DNA of 28,236 bases, taken from positions 1 to 28,236 of the forward strand of contig CALJVD010000227.1 of the NCBI GenBank assembly GCA_937974825.1, written 5' to 3'. The notes beneath the pieces are model-generated. The model worked only from the letters and a program-made list of their open reading frames with translations, had not been told where the DNA came from and made no database searches. The position numbers and the translations under genes are program-made. Positions 15,528-23,003 of the stretch are shown here, piece by piece. The number at the start of each line of letters is the position of its first letter. Position 1 is the stretch's first letter. This DNA comes from an uncultured Oceanospirillaceae bacterium (lineage in GTDB: Bacteria; Pseudomonadota; Gammaproteobacteria; Pseudomonadales; Oceanobacteraceae).

Positions 15528-16166
15528 CTATGGGTTTAAGCGTTGTTTCTGCCATTGACCGTCTACTATTGTATATTCTAATCGGTCATGCAAACGGTAG
15601 GCCCCGCCCTGCCAAAACTCGATACGGGTAGGAACAATTCTAAATCCACCCCAGGTATCGGGAAGCGGTACTTCTTGCCCTTCATACTTTGCTTTTACGT
15701 CAGCAAACTGCTTTTCCAGTGTTTCTCTATTGGCTAGCGGCTGACTTTGTAATGACGCCCAGGCTCCCAGCTGGCTTTCTCTTGGGCGTGAATGAAAGTA
15801 TGCCTCCGACTCTTCACGACTGACTTTTTCGACTTTTCCATGCACTTGAATCTGACGTTCCATGGATATCCAAAAAAAGTGTAAGCAGGCTTTTTTTGAA
15901 TTCAGTAAATGCTGACCTTTATTACTGGTGTAGTTGGTATAGAACACTAGTCCACGCTCATCGTACGACTTTAATAAAACGGTACGAGTCCAAGGCTGTC
16001 CGACTTCATCAACGGTCGAGACGGTCATAATATTGGGTTCTGGTGGCTCACTGGCGCGATACTCTTCCATCCAAGCATGAAACTGTGTCAATGGGTGCTC
16101 GGCGGCTGTATTTTCGTCTAACCGTCCTTGTGTGTATTGGGTGCGGATATCCCACATGTTAATCAT
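15528..16166 (-). CDS. pdxH: pyridoxamine 5'-phosphate oxidase PdxH
   Basis: PdxH is an FMN-dependent cytoplasmic enzyme that oxidises pyridoxine or pyridoxamine 5'-phosphate to pyridoxal 5'-phosphate using O2. The 212-aa protein shows the FMN and substrate motifs RTVLLKSYDERGLVFYTN, YFHSRPRESQLGAW, LPDTWGGFRI and the C-terminal IEFWQGGAYRLHDR ending RLNP, all as in E. coli PdxH. GGAGAG lies 5 nt before the first ATG, supporting that start over residue 4. It is the first gene of a three-gene minus-strand unit and is divergent from the RDD gene across 92 nt. Confidence 0.97.
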   Translation of the reverse strand: MINMWDIRTQYTQGRLDENTAAEHPLTQFHAWMEEYRASEPPEPNIMTVSTVDEVGQPWTRTVLLKSYDERGLVFYTNYTSNKGQHLLNSKKACLHFFWISMERQIQVHGKVEKVSREESEAYFHSRPRESQLGAWASLQSQPLANRETLEKQFADVKAKYEGQEVPLPDTWGGFRIVPTRIEFWQGGAYRLHDRLEYTIVDGQWQKQRLNP

Positions 16167-16258
16167 AAAAACTCTCCAAAACTTGTGCCGTTATTATGGC
16201 GAATAGCGCCCTGTCTGTCTTGTGTTATCATGCGCTTAATTATTCTTAGGTACTTGAT

Positions 16259-16708
16259 ATGTTGGAACAAAATTACCCTACTGCTTCTCTTGTTAGACGC
16301 TTAGCTGCATTGCTTTATGATGCTATCGTCGTTATTGCTTTATATATTTTGGCCGGCTTTATTATTCAGGCACTCTATGCGCCTTTTCACCAAGGTGAAC
16401 CTATTGGTGAGATTCCCTCGCCCTACTTATTAATTTTGCTGTTTTGTATTTGTTTTTTTTATTACAGCCACTCTTGGCGTCGTGGTGGCCAAACCATAGG
16501 AATGAAAGCTTGGCGTTTAAAGTTGGTTAACTTAGAAAACAAACCCATGCAGTTAAGTCAGCATATGCTGCGCACGGCCATTGGCTTCTTTTCTATCGTA
16601 CTATTTGGCTTGGGTTATTTTTGGGCATTAATCGATAAAAAACAGCGCAGTTGGCACGATATGGCATCGTTAACTCGTGTGGTTTTCATGCCAAAAGATA
16701 TGGAATAA
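16259..16708 (+). CDS. RDD family integral membrane protein
   Basis: This is a 149-aa membrane protein with three or four predicted helices. The RDD signature is visible as RRLAALLYDAIVV near the N-terminus (R13, R14, D20) and GGQTIGMKAWRLKLVN after helix 2, and the C-terminal DKKQRSWHDMAS motif is also typical. The transport or other role of RDD proteins is not settled; some are linked to Na+/H+ exchange. It is monocistronic, divergent from pdxH and closed by a strong terminator at 16731-16755. Confidence 0.9.
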   Translation: MLEQNYPTASLVRRLAALLYDAIVVIALYILAGFIIQALYAPFHQGEPIGEIPSPYLLILLFCICFFYYSHSWRRGGQTIGMKAWRLKLVNLENKPMQLSQHMLRTAIGFFSIVLFGLGYFWALIDKKQRSWHDMASLTRVVFMPKDME

Positions 16709-16730
16709 ATCTAACTTAATTGCGAATTAG

Positions 16731-16755
16731 AAGTGGGCCTAGCGCCCACTTTTTT
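16731..16755 (+). terminator. intrinsic terminator after the RDD gene
   Basis: A perfect 8-bp stem (AAGTGGGC 16731-16738 with GCCCACTT 16744-16751) has a 5-nt loop and a run of Ts (16750-16755). It lies between convergent genes. Read on the minus strand the T-run after the stem is weak, so it mainly serves the + strand. Confidence 0.9.
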
Positions 16756-16763
16756 GTATGAGG

Positions 16764-17828
16764 CTAACCGACCTTACGCATCATGTAATAGGCCATCATA
16801 AAGCAGACTATGGTAGGCACTAGCGTTGCCAACAAAGGCGGAAATCCTGAAATAATACTAATGGGAGCCAACAGCTCTTCTGCGTACTTATAGATTAACC
16901 CTACCATGATGCCTGAGAAGATTCTAAAGCCTGGGGTTACCGCACGTAGAGGCCCAAAGATAAACGAGATACCCAGTAACACTAGCGCAAAGGTGCCAAT
17001 TGGTTGGTTTACTTTAGACCAGAACGATAATAAGTATTTATCGGCATTTAATCCTTCTCGTTTTAGGTAACTGGAATAGTTATATAAATCGGTAATTGCC
17101 ATATCGCGTGGTTCGTACATCACTACGTTTAAACCACGCGGTGTTAGTTCACTTTGCCACTGTTCGGTCGCTTTTTGGCTGGCTTCTGTTCGATCTGTAT
17201 ACACATCCAATTGATTAATGTTTTCCATCGTCCAAGCGCCATCGCTATAAGAGGCTTTTTTCGCGTAACGCACTTTGCTTAGATTTTTTTGTTCATCAAA
17301 ACTGTAAATGCTGATGCCATAGAGTGTACCGTTAGTGTCGGCTGCAGAAAAACGCGTGTACTCATTACCTTCACGATGCCAAAAGCCTTTGCCTTTGTTC
17401 GACATGATTTCTTTTTGCCCGAGAGCAATAGTTTTAAGAGATTCAGCTTTACGCTCTAGGCTTGGAATGGCGTATTGCGCGTTAAGCACACTAATAATCA
17501 TAAACACAGCGGTTGGCTTTAATACGGCCAAGCTAATACGTGAAATAGGAATACCGGCAGCGCGCATTACAGTGAGTTCACTGCTGGCAGCTAAGCTGCC
17601 AAGACCGGCTAAACAGCCAACCAAACACGCCATGCTCATGTATTCGTACACACGGCGAGGTAAACGCATACTGATGTACTGCAGCGCTTGCGGCAGCTGG
17701 TAGCCACCACGTAAGTCTTCCATTTCACCAATCAGCGCAAAGATAGAGTCTAAGGCAACAATAACAACAATCACCACTAAGGTGGCCATAATGACGTTTT
17801 TAGCAATATATGCGTCTAGCTTTTTCAT
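16764..17828 (-). CDS. lptG: LPS export ABC transporter permease LptG
   Basis: LptG pairs with LptF in the inner-membrane LptB2FG complex that extracts lipopolysaccharide and feeds it to the LptC-LptA bridge. The 354-aa protein has the expected six-helix plan: an N-terminal helix after MKKLDAYIAKNV, a coupling region ASSELTVMRAAGIP (about residues 81-94), a periplasmic beta-jellyroll domain in the middle and three C-terminal helices ending YYMMRKVG. Length is near that of E. coli LptG. It overlaps lptF by 4 nt (ATGA, 17825-17828), so the two are translationally coupled. It converges with the RDD gene. Confidence 0.95.
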   Translation of the reverse strand: MKKLDAYIAKNVIMATLVVIVVIVALDSIFALIGEMEDLRGGYQLPQALQYISMRLPRRVYEYMSMACLVGCLAGLGSLAASSELTVMRAAGIPISRISLAVLKPTAVFMIISVLNAQYAIPSLERKAESLKTIALGQKEIMSNKGKGFWHREGNEYTRFSAADTNGTLYGISIYSFDEQKNLSKVRYAKKASYSDGAWTMENINQLDVYTDRTEASQKATEQWQSELTPRGLNVVMYEPRDMAITDLYNYSSYLKREGLNADKYLLSFWSKVNQPIGTFALVLLGISFIFGPLRAVTPGFRIFSGIMVGLIYKYAEELLAPISIISGFPPLLATLVPTIVCFMMAYYMMRKVG

Positions 17829-18901
17829 GCGGACATCCTCCGCACATAACGGCGTTGTTTAATGGTCGGCCATAGAAGTAACACACAGCCTAACAGGGTA
17901 AATATTAAATGAATTCCCCAGAAACCTAGCCACGGGCTTATTTTTCCTCTTTCTACCGACCCTGTAAGTCCTGCAATCAGAGACACATACACAATAAATA
18001 GAATTAAAGCCGGGAACATTTTGGCAAAGCGCCCTTGTCTTGGGTTGACCTTAGCTAATGGGAAAGACAGCAAAATAACCACTGGAACCATAGCAATAAA
18101 TGACAGCCGCCAATGCAGCTGTGCTCTAAGCTTTGGATCGGTTTGCCCTATTAGGTCTTTGGTGGGAATAGCGTCTTTACGTATCCGTTTTCGTCCGGGT
18201 TCTTCTTCTGACACACGCACACCGTATTTCTCAAACTCTAAAATATTCAGTTCAGCACTGCCTGGTTCTAAATCGTAACGTTTACCTTGGTGTAATTCGA
18301 GGTAACGAGAACCTGAGGTTGGGCTCACGTATTGCGTGCCCCTTTCTGCCACTATTAAAGAGTTACCGTCTGCAATAAACACATTTTGCATTTGCTTTTT
18401 ATCTGAGCTTAGCGATTCTGTATAGGTGACGCGATCTCCACGGGACATCGATTGGAAGCGTCCTGGGGTGAGTAATTCAAACTCTGTTTTTTTGGCTTCT
18501 TCAGCAAAAAGCTCTTCGGCTTTATCACTGCCGTAAGGGCTTAACCATAATGAACAAAAACCTACTAACAACATAAAGAACACACCCGGCACCATGGTGT
18601 ATCCTAATAAGCGACGGTTAGAAAAACCTGTTGCCGTTAATACCGTCATTTCGCTTTCTGCGTACATACGGCCATAGCCAATAAGTACGGCAATAAACAA
18701 CGACATTGGTATGATAATTTGTAAGAAAGAAGGTAGGCGTAACAGCAAGGCCATTAAGACAACCTGTATCGACATTTCACCCGCTGCAGCGTATGCCATG
18801 GTTTTGATTAAGCGACCACTGATAATAATCATCAGCAAAACAGTGGTAACTGCTAAAAACGTCCCCATTATTTCTTTTTGTAAGTAACGAAATATAATCA
18901 A
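17825..18901 (-). CDS. lptF: LPS export ABC transporter permease LptF
   Basis: This is the partner permease of LptG in LptB2FG. The 358-aa protein begins MIIFRYLQKE, closely matching the MIIxRYL start of E. coli LptF. It has the coupling segment YAESEMTVLTATGFS, a periplasmic domain, and the VNPRQGRFAKM motif before the last helices. The start codon is TTG (18899-18901), with AAGG about 9 nt upstream; no in-frame ATG or GTG gives the conserved N-terminus. It is divergent from pepA across 94 nt, an arrangement common in gammaproteobacteria. Confidence 0.95.
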   Translation of the reverse strand: MIIFRYLQKEIMGTFLAVTTVLLMIIISGRLIKTMAYAAAGEMSIQVVLMALLLRLPSFLQIIIPMSLFIAVLIGYGRMYAESEMTVLTATGFSNRRLLGYTMVPGVFFMLLVGFCSLWLSPYGSDKAEELFAEEAKKTEFELLTPGRFQSMSRGDRVTYTESLSSDKKQMQNVFIADGNSLIVAERGTQYVSPTSGSRYLELHQGKRYDLEPGSAELNILEFEKYGVRVSEEEPGRKRIRKDAIPTKDLIGQTDPKLRAQLHWRLSFIAMVPVVILLSFPLAKVNPRQGRFAKMFPALILFIVYVSLIAGLTGSVERGKISPWLGFWGIHLIFTLLGCVLLLWPTIKQRRYVRRMSA

Positions 18902-18945
18902 ATGTGTTTACCTTGTTTCCATCCACTCACTAACGAGTTTTAATG

Positions 18946-18962
18946 GTTACTGTTATAGTAAC
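18946..18962. promoter_or_regulatory. overlapping divergent -10 elements in a palindrome (pepA / lptF)
   Basis: The inverted repeat GTTACT-GTTAT-AGTAAC contains, on the + strand, an extended -10 (TGT then TATAGT, 18951-18959) suited to pepA. On the - strand it contains a -10-like TATAAC (18952-18957) suited to lptF, with TGAACA 18 nt upstream as a possible -35. The sequences are seen directly; promoter use is inferred. Confidence 0.4.
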
Positions 18963-18995
18963 TAAATATTTTTGCTGTTCAGTTAAGGAGTTACC

Positions 18996-20468
18996 ATGCA
19001 TTACCAAGTATCAACTCAAACCGCTGCCGAGATCAAAACCGGCTGTATTGTGGTCACTCTTGACCAATCAGGCAAGCTTTCTACTGCGGCTCTAGAGTTA
19101 GATAAAGCCACCGACGGATTACTTACTCGCGTTTTTAATAGTAAAGATATCCAAGGCAAGCTTGGTCAAAACTTATTAATTCCGGCCCCTGCAAACATCA
19201 ATGCAGAGCGTATTTTATTCGTGGGCACGGGTAAAGAAATTCTAACAAATAAAAGCGCACTAAAGGTAATTAATGCTATTGCTTCGGCAGTATCAAAACT
19301 GAGTGGTTCAGTGACCGTCTCTTTAAATGAACTAGCCAACGAAGAAGTCAGTGAAGATTGGTTAGCGCAACAATTAGCCATGGCATTGGGTGATGCGACT
19401 TATTCATACACCCAAACCAAATCAAAATCAGACGATGACGAAGCACCCACCAAACCTGACACTCTCATTTGGTTAGGCAAAGACGTAAGCGCTGCTTTAG
19501 AACAAGGGGATGCTATCGCTCAGGGTGTGGCTTACACCAAAGACTTAGGTAACTTACCGCCTAACATCTGTACACCATCGTATTTAGCTCAGCAGGCAGA
19601 AGAGCTAGGCGCTAACGGACAACTTAAAGTTACTGTTATTGATGAAGCCGAGCTAGAAAGAATGGGCGCAGGTGCCTTTGTTTCTGTTGCTAAAGGGTCT
19701 TCAGAGTCGGGCAAGCTAATTATCATGGAATACCAAGGCGCAGAAGACAAAAACGCTGCTCCACATATGATTCTAGGTAAAGGTATTACCTTCGATACGG
19801 GTGGTATCAGCTTAAAACCTGGTGCCAAAATGGATGAGATGAAGTACGACATGTGCGGTGCTGCCTCTGTACTAGGCAGCATGAAGTCTATTCTTCAGTT
19901 AAAACCTGCGATTAACGTGGTGGGTGTTATTACCAGTGCTGAAAACATGCCTGCAGGTAACGCTAGCAAGCCCGGTGATGTGGTAACTACGCTGTCGGGT
20001 CAGACCGTTGAGATTCTTAATACAGACGCCGAAGGTCGCTTGGTATTGTGTGATGCCATTACCTACGGTATCGATAACTATAAGCCAGCCAGTTTAGTAG
20101 ACATCGCTACCTTAACCGGTGCTTGTATGGCCGCCTTAGGTAATGTGAATTCTGGTTTGTTCAGTACCGATGAAGCCTTGGTCGCTGAGCTACAAGCTGC
20201 AGCAAGCACCAGTGGTGACAAAGTATGGCGTTTGCCTCTAGAAGACGACTACCAAGAGCTGTTAGATTCTAACTTTGCTGATATCGCTAATATTGGTGGT
20301 CCGCTAGCCGGAGCCACTACCGCTGCTTGCTTCCTATCACGCTTTGTTAAAGATACCGCTTGGGCGCATCTAGACATCGCTGGTACTGCTTGGCACAGTG
20401 GTGGTAAGAACAAAGGCGCAACAGGCCGTCCTGTGCCCTTACTAGTGACTTACCTACTGTCTAAGTAA
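18996..20468 (+). CDS. pepA: leucyl/cytosol aminopeptidase PepA (M17)
   Basis: PepA is a cytoplasmic, probably hexameric, two-metal aminopeptidase that removes N-terminal residues; in E. coli it also acts as a DNA-binding protein in carAB regulation and Xer recombination. The 490-aa protein shows the metal ligands K262, D267, D285, D344 and E346, each exactly 8 below the E. coli numbering, and the M17 signature NTDAEGRL (342-349). The N-terminal domain (about 1-160) is the variable part. A strong AAGGAG lies 6 nt before the ATG. A hairpin follows the stop at 20481-20513. Regulatory roles in this organism are not shown by the sequence. Confidence 0.97.
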   Translation: MHYQVSTQTAAEIKTGCIVVTLDQSGKLSTAALELDKATDGLLTRVFNSKDIQGKLGQNLLIPAPANINAERILFVGTGKEILTNKSALKVINAIASAVSKLSGSVTVSLNELANEEVSEDWLAQQLAMALGDATYSYTQTKSKSDDDEAPTKPDTLIWLGKDVSAALEQGDAIAQGVAYTKDLGNLPPNICTPSYLAQQAEELGANGQLKVTVIDEAELERMGAGAFVSVAKGSSESGKLIIMEYQGAEDKNAAPHMILGKGITFDTGGISLKPGAKMDEMKYDMCGAASVLGSMKSILQLKPAINVVGVITSAENMPAGNASKPGDVVTTLSGQTVEILNTDAEGRLVLCDAITYGIDNYKPASLVDIATLTGACMAALGNVNSGLFSTDEALVAELQAAASTSGDKVWRLPLEDDYQELLDSNFADIANIGGPLAGATTAACFLSRFVKDTAWAHLDIAGTAWHSGGKNKGATGRPVPLLVTYLLSK

Positions 20469-20480
20469 CTCCGTTTCAGG

Positions 20481-20513
20481 TTTGCCCTTGGCGCTCTTTG
20501 CGCTTAGGGCAAA
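20481..20513 (+). terminator. hairpin after pepA
   Basis: The outer stem TTTGCCCT (20481-20488) pairs with AGGGCAAA (20506-20513). An inner GCGC/GCGC stem closes a 5-nt loop, with one mismatch and one wobble between the two stems. No T-tract follows, so it may be a partial terminator or a structured leader of the next gene, whose start is 33 nt downstream. Confidence 0.55.
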
Positions 20514-20545
20514 TACGCTCAAATACAATAAAGAGAATAATAAAA

Positions 20546-21208
20546 ATGAATTTAACCGAACTATTAAATAGTCGCTATTCAGTCCGTGGCTACAAGCCCG
20601 ACCCGGTTGATCCTGCCATTTTAAAAGAGGTATTTACTACTGCTCAGCGTGCTGCATCTAACTGTAACGTACAGCCTTGGCATCCTTATGTTGTTTCTGG
20701 GGCAAAGAAAGATGAACTAAAGAAAATTTTGGTCAGTACCGTCATGAAGCAACAAAAGCCTCAACCCGATTTTAACTGGAAAGTCGCTTACGAAGGCATT
20801 CACCGTGAACGTCAATTTGGTGCAGCCAATGCGCTTTATAGCGCCATGAATATCGAGCGCGAAGATAAAATGAAGCGCAATATGGCAATGCTAAAAAACT
20901 GGGCATTCTTTGATGCACCCCATGTGGTGTTTTTCACCATGGATAAGTACATAGACATTATGGGTGCCGTCGATGTGGGCATTTACGCTCAAACCTTAAG
21001 TTTGCTGCTTAAAGAGCGCGGTATCGACAGTTGTTTTCAAGGCGCTTTAGGGCAATTTCCACAACCACTGCATGAGTTTTTAAACTTACCGGAAGGTCGT
21101 GGTGTTTTGTTTGGAATGTCGTTTGGCTATGAAGACAAAGAAGTGGATGCCAACCAATGCCGCACAGACCGTGCAGCACTGGAAGATGCAGTTACCTTTA
21201 TAGAATAA
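20546..21208 (+). CDS. nitroreductase family protein
   Basis: This 220-aa protein is likely a homodimeric FMN-dependent NAD(P)H oxidoreductase. Family features are SRYSVRGYKPDPV at the N-terminus (phosphate-binding Arg residues), AASNCNVQPWHPYVV, the central GAVDVGIYAQTLSLLLKERG helix and the C-terminal LPEGRGVLFGMSFGY. The substrate cannot be deduced. I chose the ATG at 20546, with AAGAGA (20531-20536) 9 nt upstream, over an in-frame start at 20498 that lies inside the pepA hairpin. It converges with the next gene, only 4 nt separating the two stops. Confidence 0.9.
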   Translation: MNLTELLNSRYSVRGYKPDPVDPAILKEVFTTAQRAASNCNVQPWHPYVVSGAKKDELKKILVSTVMKQQKPQPDFNWKVAYEGIHRERQFGAANALYSAMNIEREDKMKRNMAMLKNWAFFDAPHVVFFTMDKYIDIMGAVDVGIYAQTLSLLLKERGIDSCFQGALGQFPQPLHEFLNLPEGRGVLFGMSFGYEDKEVDANQCRTDRAALEDAVTFIE

Positions 21209-21212
21209 AGGA

Positions 21213-21572
21213 TTAATGCTCGTGGCAATGTTCTTCGTCGAAGTCTATTGCCATGTAGATTGAAGACTGTGGAAACTGTGTTGGGTAGGCAACAAAGTAA
21301 GTGGTTGTTTCATCCACTGGCCACCAACTCGATGCACTGCGTGGCACATCTGCGTAGTTTATTTTCTCAATGCTGAATTCTAATTCCATTGATTGTGCTT
21401 CAGGGAAGAAGCCATCAAAAAATTCAGGGTAGCCCAGCTCAGAAGTATCTAGCTTATCTTCCAACCCCATTTCTTTCATTTTCTTTGACCATTCTGGGTC
21501 TTGGCTGGCTTCAATAAAAAAGTCGGCTAAAAGGTTGGTGTGTTTTTTCTTTTGAATACGTGCGTTAGACAT
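21213..21572 (-). CDS. uncharacterised 119-aa protein with His/Cys-rich C-terminus
   Basis: I do not recognise this family. The protein begins with a basic stretch (RIQKKKH), then a predicted helical part (NLLADFFIEASQDPEWSKKMKEMG, about residues 13-36), an acidic middle with paired aromatics (FFDGFF, 51-56), SSWWPVDETT (81-90) and a final metal-ligand-like tail DEEHCHEH (112-119). There is no signal peptide or membrane helix, so it is probably cytoplasmic. GAGGAAAC about 7 nt before the ATG supports translation. It stands alone between the convergent nitroreductase and a hairpin downstream of the desaturase. Codon use looks like its neighbours. The tail could bind a metal; that is speculation. 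Confidence 0.7.
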   Translation of the reverse strand: MSNARIQKKKHTNLLADFFIEASQDPEWSKKMKEMGLEDKLDTSELGYPEFFDGFFPEAQSMELEFSIEKINYADVPRSASSWWPVDETTTYFVAYPTQFPQSSIYMAIDFDEEHCHEH

Positions 21573-21665
21573 AAAGTTTCCTCATGTTCAGTGTTCAACC
21601 AACCTATGCTTATTGAAACAATAAATTCATAAACTGATTCTTGGATTGTTGTCTTTTATACGAGT

Positions 21666-21695
21666 AAGCCCCTGAATGAATACATTCAAGGGCTT
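21666..21695 (-). terminator. hairpin downstream of the desaturase
   Basis: AAGCCCCTGAATG (21666-21678) pairs with CATTCAAGGGCTT (21683-21695), a 13-bp stem with one C-A mismatch and a 4-nt loop. It lies about 30 nt past the desaturase stop on the minus strand. No clear T-tract follows on either strand, so it may be a Rho-assisted terminator, a 3'-end stabiliser or an attenuator before the 119-aa gene. Confidence 0.5.
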
Positions 21696-21726
21696 GGGTA
21701 TGTGGGGTTAAATGGTGCCGTAATTA

Positions 21727-22869
21727 TTAAGCAGCTGCAAATTCGGTAATCATAAGCTGCAAACGTTTTTGCTGCATTTTTAATGAGTATTCAAGCTCTT
21801 TATAACGGGTACGTACTGATGCGTTTTCCCATTTATCTAGCAGGTTTTGACGCGCTTCTTGATACTTACCTGCTTGTAGCTCTGTCCACTCTGACAGCAT
21901 TTTGGTGAATTGTTCGTATTCTTTCTCTAATAATTCTGCCCATTTTTCAGTCTGAGAGCTTTGCGATAGCTTTTCTTGTGCGCGTTTAAATTGCATCTGA
22001 ACTTTGGCGCGTTGAATTCTAAAATTAGAGACTCGTTTTAAGTCGGTTGCTAACCCAAACCAAGATGCCACAGCAATAAACCATTTGGTTGGGTCATACT
22101 GCCACCAACGAACGCCGTTACGGTAGTCGTTTTGGAAGATATGGTGGAAGTTATGGTAACCCTCACCATGCGTTAAAATCGCGAACAGAGCGTTATCACG
22201 GGCGGTGTTCTCATCGGTGTAAGGCTGTTTACCCCATTTATGCACTATAGAGTTAATAAAGAAGGTAAAGTGGTGAGCGGTTACTATACGCAAGAAGCCT
22301 GCTAATAGAATCATGCCCCAGAAATCATTAAAGATAACGCCTAGCGCTGCAGGAATAGCGATATTCAAACCTAAGGCTATGGGTAAGTAGTACTTGTACT
22401 GCCACATAACGATAGGGTCTTTTTGAAGATTTTTTACGTTATCAAAGGTGATGCTTGCACTGCTTTCGTAGTTTCTTAGCATCCAACCCATGTGAGAAAA
22501 CCATAAACCGCGTTTTGCTGAGTATGGGTCTTTATCGACATCGTCAACATGACGGTGATGGGTACGGTGACCTGAGCACCAATCTAAAACGGTATTTTGT
22601 AGTGCCATGGCACCAAATAGCGCATAAAACAGGCGTAAGCTCCAATGAGCTTTGTATGTATTATGTGACCATAAACGGTGATAACCAGCGGTAATGGCTA
22701 GCTCAGTTAAAATAGTAAGAACTAAAAAAGCGACCCATGCAGCAGTGGAATACCCAGCGCTGATTCCATACCAAGGTACAGCGATAACTGTTACTAAGGT
22801 AGTAATGGTAAACATAATGGCCGCAGGCCAGTTAATAGGTGCGTGTTCTTTTTTTACAGGGGTATTCAT
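21727..22869 (-). CDS. membrane fatty acid (acyl-CoA type, delta-9) desaturase with helical C-terminal tail
   Basis: This is a diiron membrane desaturase of the stearoyl-CoA/acyl-CoA type, expected to put a cis double bond into acyl chains of membrane lipids. The 380-aa protein shows all three histidine boxes: HRLWSH (64-69), HRTHH (101-105) and HGEGYHNFHH (234-243), between four likely membrane helices. RxxH-type features around the boxes fit the aerobic delta-9 group. Residues about 288-380 form a charged, probably coiled-coil extension rich in Lys, Glu and Gln beyond the catalytic domain. The ATG at 22869 has only a weak ribosome site. It is preceded by an AT-rich promoter region with an inverted repeat (22910-22949). 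Confidence 0.93.
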   Translation of the reverse strand: MNTPVKKEHAPINWPAAIMFTITTLVTVIAVPWYGISAGYSTAAWVAFLVLTILTELAITAGYHRLWSHNTYKAHWSLRLFYALFGAMALQNTVLDWCSGHRTHHRHVDDVDKDPYSAKRGLWFSHMGWMLRNYESSASITFDNVKNLQKDPIVMWQYKYYLPIALGLNIAIPAALGVIFNDFWGMILLAGFLRIVTAHHFTFFINSIVHKWGKQPYTDENTARDNALFAILTHGEGYHNFHHIFQNDYRNGVRWWQYDPTKWFIAVASWFGLATDLKRVSNFRIQRAKVQMQFKRAQEKLSQSSQTEKWAELLEKEYEQFTKMLSEWTELQAGKYQEARQNLLDKWENASVRTRYKELEYSLKMQQKRLQLMITEFAAA

Positions 22870-22909
22870 AGGGTATTTCTAAAAGCCGTTAATGATTGTT
22901 GCTAGATCG

Positions 22910-22949
22910 TATAATAGCTCAAATTATATTTTTTAACATAACTATTATA
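22910..22949 (-). promoter_or_regulatory. candidate desaturase promoter flanked by an inverted repeat
   Basis: Read on the minus strand, a perfect TATAAT lies at 22923-22928, about 54 nt before the desaturase start. It is bracketed by the perfect 8-bp inverted repeat TATAATAG (22910-22917) and CTATTATA (22942-22949), whose arms would overlap the start site and the -35 region. That is a reasonable position for a repressor operator, but AT-rich sequence can give such repeats by chance. Confidence 0.4.
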
Positions 22950-22970
22950 AGAGCTTTGCATAGCAGGCAT

Positions 22971-22993
22971 AAAAAAACCCGCCGTAGCGGGTT
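22971..22993 (-). terminator. intrinsic terminator of the nqr operon
   Basis: On the minus strand a 7-bp stem (AACCCGC / GCGGGTT, 22976-22993) with a 4-nt loop is followed by seven Ts (22977 down to 22971). It starts 10 nt after the nqrF stop, so the operon ends with nqrF. Confidence 0.92.
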
Positions 22994-23003
22994 CTTATTA
23001 GGT

